Of a stretch of 64,000 nt of DNA, positions 60,062-64,000 are shown piece after piece (the stretch's first letter is position 1; every line of letters starts with the position of its first letter). Under the pieces are notes generated by a model, which was given only the letters and a program-made list of their open reading frames with translations, had not been told where the DNA came from and made no database searches. The translations under genes were made by a program, and so were the position numbers. This stretch comes from Agromyces sp. CF514 (lineage in GTDB: Bacteria > Actinomycetota > Actinomycetes > Actinomycetales > Microbacteriaceae): NCBI RefSeq assembly GCF_900113185.1, contig NZ_FOZD01000002.1, forward strand, positions 62,001 through 126,000. Direction: 5' to 3'.

Positions 60062-60931
60062 TCAGGCTCCGATCAGCTGGGCGGTCTCGATCGCGGCGGC
60101 GCCCTTCGGCAGGCGCCAGTACCCGCAGAAGCTCACGTCGGTCTTCGCCCAGCCGCGTTCGTTCACCAGCAGTCGACGGATGCCGGTGGCGAGCCCCGAC
60201 TCGCCGACCGCGTATCCGTGGGTCACGACGTCGGCGGGCAGTTCGAGCGTGGCCGCCGCTGCGTACGCGCCCGCGCCCGGCCGATCGTGGTGCTCGCGCA
60301 CGACCCAGTGGACGACCAGGCCGGCCGGCTTCGGGAACTCCTGCGCGTCGTCGGCGTGCGGGATCTCGACGATCGCGACGCCGCGCGCATCGGCGGACAG
60401 CGACGCGGCGATGCCCGCGACGGCCGGCAGGCCCGTCTCGTCGGCGACGAGCAGGAACCACTCGGCCTCGTCGGGGGCGTCGAATCCGTAGCCCTCGTCG
60501 AGGACGCCGATGCGGTCGCCGATCAGGCACGACGCGGCCCACGCGGCCGCCACGCCCTCGAGCTCGCCCGTCTCGGGGTGCTCGTGCAGCACGAAGTCGA
60601 TGTCGAGCTCGGCACCGCGCTCGGCGGTCGCCGCACGGTACTCGCGCACCGTGTAGTTGCGCATCGTCGGGCGCTCCGCCTTCGGGGTGCGGAGCAGCTG
60701 CGCGTACCCGAGGTAGCCGTCGCGGTCGGGCAGGCGCACGCCCTCTGCACCCTGGGGCGGCAGGAACAGGCGGAACCACTGGTCGAACCCGCGCGGCGTG
60801 AATCGGTCGATCTCGCCGCCGCCCACGGTGATGCGCGTGAACGACGGGCTCACGCGCGCGGTGGCCAGCACCTCGAGCTCGATCGGCGTGGTGCGCTCGG
60901 TCTTCACCTGGCGGCTGTGCGTCTTGGCCAT
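60062..60931 (-). CDS. Siderophore-interacting protein (ferric-siderophore reductase, ViuB type)
   Basis: Predicted 289-residue FAD protein that reduces ferric siderophores in the cytoplasm with NAD(P)H. The FAD motif is RNYTVREYR, preceded by RGFDQWFRLFLPPQG. LHEHPETGELEGVAAAWAASCLIGDRIGVLDEGYGFD and LLVADETGLPAVAGIAA are the family's ligand and nucleotide segments. It starts with ATG 60931 after GGAAGGA. Its stop lies three bases before the S component of an ECF transporter, and the T component and ATPase genes lie upstream, so all four may be one transcript responding to iron. Confidence 0.9.
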   Translation of the reverse strand: MAKTHSRQVKTERTTPIELEVLATARVSPSFTRITVGGGEIDRFTPRGFDQWFRLFLPPQGAEGVRLPDRDGYLGYAQLLRTPKAERPTMRNYTVREYRAATAERGAELDIDFVLHEHPETGELEGVAAAWAASCLIGDRIGVLDEGYGFDAPDEAEWFLLVADETGLPAVAGIAASLSADARGVAIVEIPHADDAQEFPKPAGLVVHWVVREHHDRPGAGAYAAAATLELPADVVTHGYAVGESGLATGIRRLLVNERGWAKTDVSFCGYWRLPKGAAAIETAQLIGA

Positions 60932-60974
60932 CGGGGGTCCTTCCGGGACTCGGGGGTCGTGACTTCGTCGTGGC

Positions 60975-61019
60975 GGTGCGGGTGGTGCGGGTGGTGCGGG
61001 TGGTGCGGGCGGTGCGGGT
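60975..61019. repeat. Five tandem 9-bp repeats between transporter T gene and reductase gene
   Basis: GGTGCGGGT units are repeated exactly at 60975, 60984, 60993 and 61011, with one variant GGTGCGGGC at 61002. They occupy the 168-base spacer between two operon genes; degenerate copies continue to about 61065. Confidence 0.85.
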
Positions 61020-61099
61020 CGTTCCGGGTCGTGCCGGTGGTGCGGTGGTGCGGTTCGTGCGCCTGGTCGGTCTCGGGCCGTCGACGGGCGGGCCGCCGG

Positions 61100-62065
61100 T
61101 CAGAGCCCGACGTCGGTGCGGTCGCCGGTCACGCCGCCGAGACCCGCCTGGAGCGCCCACCAGTAGACGGCCGCCGACACGGCCCAGAACGCGACGACGA
61201 ACACCGTGTCGCGCACGCGCCAGCGGCTGATCGTGCGCTCGGTGCGCGTCGGGTGGGCGCCGAAGGCGCGGGCGTCCATCGCGAGGGCGACGCGCTCGGC
61301 GTGCCGGATCGCGCTCGCGAGCAGCGGGATCGCCGTGCCGATCGTGCGCCGGACCGCCGCGATCGGGCCGCGACCGGCATCCGTCCCGCGCACGCGATGC
61401 GCGGCGCGGATCACCTCGAGCTCGTGCCCGAAGCGCGGCACGAACCGCAGCGCGGCGAGGGCCGTGTAGCCGATGCGGTACGGCACGCGCAGGTTCTGCA
61501 CGAGCGCGCGCACGAGCTCGGGCCCGCTCGTGGTGAGCCCGGCGATGAGCGAGAGCATGAGCAGCGCGGCGATGCGGAGCGCCGTGGCGAGGCCCACGAG
61601 ATAGGCCCCGAGCGTGAAGCTCCAGTCGCCGACCGAGAAGAGGACGACGGATGCCGCGGCGCCGGCATCCTCGACGCGGGCCGGGTCGACCCACAGTCCG
61701 AAGCTCAGCCCGAGCACTGCGATCGCGACCGGCGTGCCGAGCAGCAGCACGGCCAGGGTGCGGCCGGAGAGCCGTGCGCCGACGAGCAGCAGGCCGAGCG
61801 CGAGCACGATGAACGCGGTCGGGATCGCGAGGCCGCGCGTGAAGATGAGCGCGAGCATCACGGGCAGCGGCGCCGCGAACTTCGCCAGCGGGTTGAGGTG
61901 GTGCAGGAAGCGGATGCCGGGGGCGGGCGCCTGCTCGGCGTACGGGTCGCGCGGCAGGGCGGCGGTCGCGGCGGCCGGTGCGGCGGCCGGTGCGGCGGGC
62001 GCGGCGGAGACGAGCGCGCCCGCCTGCACGTCGGGAGCCGGGGACTCGGGGGTCACGGCGCTCAT
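61100..62065 (-). CDS. ECF transporter T (transmembrane coupling) component
   Basis: Predicted 321-residue integral membrane protein. After an Ala/Pro-rich N-terminus of about 60 residues it has PLAKFAAPLPVMLALIFTRGLAIPTAFIVLALGLLLVGARL and further helices. The coupling motifs contacting the ATPases are visible in VRGTDAGRGP and ALAMDARAFGAHPTR. It links the ATPase fusion to the S component. The ATG at 62065 overlaps the ATPase stop, so the two are coupled. Confidence 0.88.
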   Translation of the reverse strand: MSAVTPESPAPDVQAGALVSAAPAAPAAAPAAATAALPRDPYAEQAPAPGIRFLHHLNPLAKFAAPLPVMLALIFTRGLAIPTAFIVLALGLLLVGARLSGRTLAVLLLGTPVAIAVLGLSFGLWVDPARVEDAGAAASVVLFSVGDWSFTLGAYLVGLATALRIAALLMLSLIAGLTTSGPELVRALVQNLRVPYRIGYTALAALRFVPRFGHELEVIRAAHRVRGTDAGRGPIAAVRRTIGTAIPLLASAIRHAERVALAMDARAFGAHPTRTERTISRWRVRDTVFVVAFWAVSAAVYWWALQAGLGGVTGDRTDVGL

Positions 62066-63897
62066 GCGGCGGCCCGATCGCGAGCGGGCAGCTGCGACAT
62101 CCGGGTGACCGCATGCCATTCGGGGTGCCGGGCGAGCCCGCGCGTCGCACGTGCGAGGGGCGGATGCCGCAGTCCGGCCGCCTCGATCAGCGGGCCCGCG
62201 AGCACCTCGGCCGTCGGGCCGACGCCGAGCAGGCGTCCGTCGCGCATGACGGCGACGTGCGTGGCGTGGTCGGCGACGAGCTGGAGGTCGTGGGTGACGA
62301 CGAGCACGGTCGTGCCCTCGACGTTGAGCCCGCTCAGGATGTCGAGCAGCTCGGACGCGCGGGCGCGGTCCTGGCCGAACGTGGGCTCGTCGAGTGCGAG
62401 CACCGGGGCTCCGGCGACGAGCGCGGTGCCGACCGAGAGCCGCCGTTTCTGCCCGCCCGAGAGCAGGAACGGGTGCCGGTCGCGGTGCTCGGCCAGGTCG
62501 AAGCGGGCCAGCATGCGGTCGACCTCGATGCGCCGGGCCGCCTCGTCGACGCCCTGGAGCCGGAGCCCCAGCTCGAGCTCCTCGGCGACGGTGTGCGCGA
62601 CGAACTGGTGCTCTGGGTTCTGGAACACGAAGCCGATCTGGCGTGCACGGGTGCGCGCGTCGGCGCGCGAGGGATCCATGCCGAGCACGTCGACGCTGCC
62701 CTTCGGCGACGCGATGACGCCGGCGATGGCCTGCAGCAGCGTGGTCTTGCCCGCGCCGTTCGTGCCGACGATCGCGAGGAAGTCACCGGATGCCACGTCG
62801 AGGTCGACCGCGTCGACGACCACCGGTCCGCGACGGCCGCCTCGGCGCACCGAGCAGTCGCGCACGGTGATCGCGGGCGCGGGCGCTGCCCCCGTGTTCC
62901 CGGCCAGGGATCGCGCGGACGCGAATGGTCGCTCCACCGCGCCGGAAGCGGCCATTCGCGTCCGCGCGGGAGTGGCGGCGTCAGCGGTGAAGGTGGCGGG
63001 AGTGGACGGGGCGGCGGAGCCGAGGAGCGGTGCCGGCAGCACGTCGACGGCGTCGAGCGCGGCCCCGAGTTCGGCGGGGCTGAGCGGCAGCGGGTCGAGC
63101 ACGACGCCCGCCTCGCGCAGCCTCAGCGCGGCGAGCGTCGAGACGGGCAGCCACACGCCGAGTTCGAGCAACTGCTCGGCGCGGGTCCGCAGCACCTCGT
63201 GCGCCGGGCCGTCGATCACGAGGCGTCCGGCGGCGTCGAGCACGATCACGCGGTCGACGATGTCGACGGCGGCGTCGAGGTTGTGCTCGACGAGCACGAT
63301 CGCGTGGTCGCGCTCGCTCGCGAGGTCGCGGAGCACCGCGTAGACCTCGTCGATTCCGGCCGGGTCGAGGTTCGCGGTCGGTTCGTCGAGCACGAGCACG
63401 GGCGACGCGAGGGCCAGCGCGCACGCGATCGCGAGCCGCTGCCGCCCGCCGCCCGAGAGCACGTCGGGGTTGTCGGCGCGGCGCTCCCACAGGCCCACGA
63501 GTTTGAGCGCGCGCTCGGCGCGTTCGAGCACCTCGGATGCCGCGACGAGCTGGTTCTCGGGCCCGAAGCAGACCTCGTCGAGCAGGGTGCCCGTGACGAC
63601 CTGCGCGTCGGGGTCTTGGAAGACCATCGCGACGTGCTCGCTGAGCTCGGCGACCGTGTGCTCGGCGCTGTCGATCCCGGCGACGCGCACGGTTCCCTCG
63701 AGCGTGGCGGGCACGGCGTGCGGCACGAGGCCGTCGAGCGCGAGCGCGAGCGTCGACTTGCCGCATCCGGAGGGCCCGAGCAGCAGCACGACCTCGCCTG
63801 GGCGCACCTCGAACGAGACGCCGTCGGGCGTCGGCCGCGCGGCCTCGTCGTGGCGGATGCTCACGGCGTCGAGGGCGATGAGGGGGGCGGCGGTCAC
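62062..63897 (-). CDS. ECF transporter fused double ATPase
   Basis: Predicted 611-residue protein made of two ABC ATPase domains in one chain. Domain 1 (about 1-230) has GPSGCGKST, LSGGGRQRLA and VLVLDEPTANLDP. Domain 2 (about 345-580) has GTNGAGKTT, LSGGQKRRLS and LALDEPTFGQD, with HDL following. A linker of about 100 residues between them is partly coded by a strong inverted repeat (62912-62968). It powers uptake by the T and S components. The GTG at 63897 (MTAAPLIALDAVSI) is preferred over an ATG at 63924, which would add nine residues; neither has a strong ribosome site. Confidence 0.88.
   Translation of the reverse strand: MTAAPLIALDAVSIRHDEAARPTPDGVSFEVRPGEVVLLLGPSGCGKSTLALALDGLVPHAVPATLEGTVRVAGIDSAEHTVAELSEHVAMVFQDPDAQVVTGTLLDEVCFGPENQLVAASEVLERAERALKLVGLWERRADNPDVLSGGGRQRLAIACALALASPVLVLDEPTANLDPAGIDEVYAVLRDLASERDHAIVLVEHNLDAAVDIVDRVIVLDAAGRLVIDGPAHEVLRTRAEQLLELGVWLPVSTLAALRLREAGVVLDPLPLSPAELGAALDAVDVLPAPLLGSAAPSTPATFTADAATPARTRMAASGAVERPFASARSLAGNTGAAPAPAITVRDCSVRRGGRRGPVVVDAVDLDVASGDFLAIVGTNGAGKTTLLQAIAGVIASPKGSVDVLGMDPSRADARTRARQIGFVFQNPEHQFVAHTVAEELELGLRLQGVDEAARRIEVDRMLARFDLAEHRDRHPFLLSGGQKRRLSVGTALVAGAPVLALDEPTFGQDRARASELLDILSGLNVEGTTVLVVTHDLQLVADHATHVAVMRDGRLLGVGPTAEVLAGPLIEAAGLRHPPLARATRGLARHPEWHAVTRMSQLPARDRAAA
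62912..62968. repeat. 22-bp inverted repeat inside the ATPase linker
   Basis: Arms at 62912-62933 and 62947-62968 are complementary at 21 of 22 positions, the exception being a T/G pair that would still wobble in RNA. The loop has 13 bases. The arms contain CGCGAATGG / CCATTCGCG. The sequence lies in frame and adds about 19 residues to the linker between the two ATPase domains. Confidence 0.85.
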
Positions 63898-63967
63898 GTG
63901 GATCCCGGAGATCGGCCGGAGCATCTGCGGGTCCGGGGCGGTGGGTTGGGCTCGCCGAGCGATCGGC

Positions 63968-63986
63968 TTAGGACAGCCTAACCTTT
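63968..63986. promoter_or_regulatory. DtxR/IdeR-like iron box upstream of the ECF operon
   Basis: TTAGGACAGCCTAACCTTT matches the DtxR/IdeR consensus TTAGGTTAGSCTAACCTAA at 15 of 19 positions, with both TTAGG and CTAACC half-sites intact. It lies 71 bases before the ATPase start codon, where an iron-bound repressor could block transcription of the transporter-reductase operon. Confidence 0.7.
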
Positions 63987-64000
63987 GCCGTCGGATGCCG

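Noticed and set aside
60932..61099. Thiamine (TPP) riboswitch expected before a YkoE-type transporter
   Set aside because: The spacer holds only GGTGCGGGT repeats. No CTGAGA/ACCTGATCTGG-like thi-box sequence was found here or before the ATPase gene.
1..64000. Insertion sequences, prophage genes or integrases
   Set aside because: No transposase, recombinase or phage structural pattern was seen in any real gene of the window.

Overview
The window is high-GC DNA from an actinobacterium, most probably a member of Microbacteriaceae. The signs are dense GC-ending codons, frequent GTG starts with ATGA/GTGA gene overlaps, the recurrent word GGATGC/GCATCC, and a gene set (fused MrpA, PaaR-controlled paa cluster, ROK-regulated sugar ABC operon, DtxR-type iron box) typical of soil or plant-associated genera such as Agromyces or Microbacterium. 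No species can be named from the sequence alone. No rRNA, tRNA, CRISPR array, transposase or integrase was found.

Layout. 0-4.9 kb: an ABC exporter cut by the left edge, DUF305 and DUF3105 membrane-anchored proteins, then a fasciclin lipoprotein and DUF4383 membrane proteins. 5.0-11.4 kb: a sugar ABC importer without its own ATPase, an intracellular GH20 hexosaminidase and a ROK regulator, probably a chito-oligosaccharide or GlcNAc utilisation operon. 11.4-17.7 kb: YihY membrane protein, secreted esterase, a DEAD-box RNA helicase with a long repetitive disordered N-terminus, a DUF5684 membrane protein and a membrane-anchored collagen-like protein. 17.9-24.8 kb: two tandem palindromic operators followed by a 1679-residue secreted GH30-GH43 enzyme that probably degrades arabinogalactan, then a WxL-like/DUF916 surface protein pair. 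24.9-28.5 kb: a RecQ helicase with a C-terminal phosphoribosyltransferase-like domain, a secreted SGNH hydrolase and a small protein.

28.6-47.0 kb is a phenylacetate degradation locus: an MHS-type transporter; paaJ-paaF-paaH-(34-codon ORF)-paaZ; the TetR regulator paaR; divergent paaK-paaI and paaABCDE-paaG. Four similar palindromes, one before the transporter, one before paaJ, one next to paaR and one between paaI and paaA, define the regulon inside the window. The paaK ligase makes phenylacetyl-CoA, PaaABCDE epoxidises it, PaaG isomerises it to the oxepin, PaaZ opens and oxidises the ring product, and PaaJ/PaaF/PaaH complete beta-oxidation. An SGNH hydrolase/acyltransferase-3 pair and small unknown genes sit inside this block.

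47.0-50.0 kb is a small accessory island of hypothetical genes with less GC-biased codons. 50.0-56.4 kb is the Mrp cation/proton antiporter operon (fused mrpA, C, D, E, F, G). 56.5-59.4 kb carries a rhodanese, a methyltransferase and a two-domain FKBP lipoprotein. 59.4-64 kb is an ECF transporter (fused double ATPase, T component, S component) interleaved with a siderophore-interacting reductase and preceded by a DtxR/IdeR-like iron box. This suggests an iron-responsive ECF importer and is the best candidate for an undescribed system in the window.
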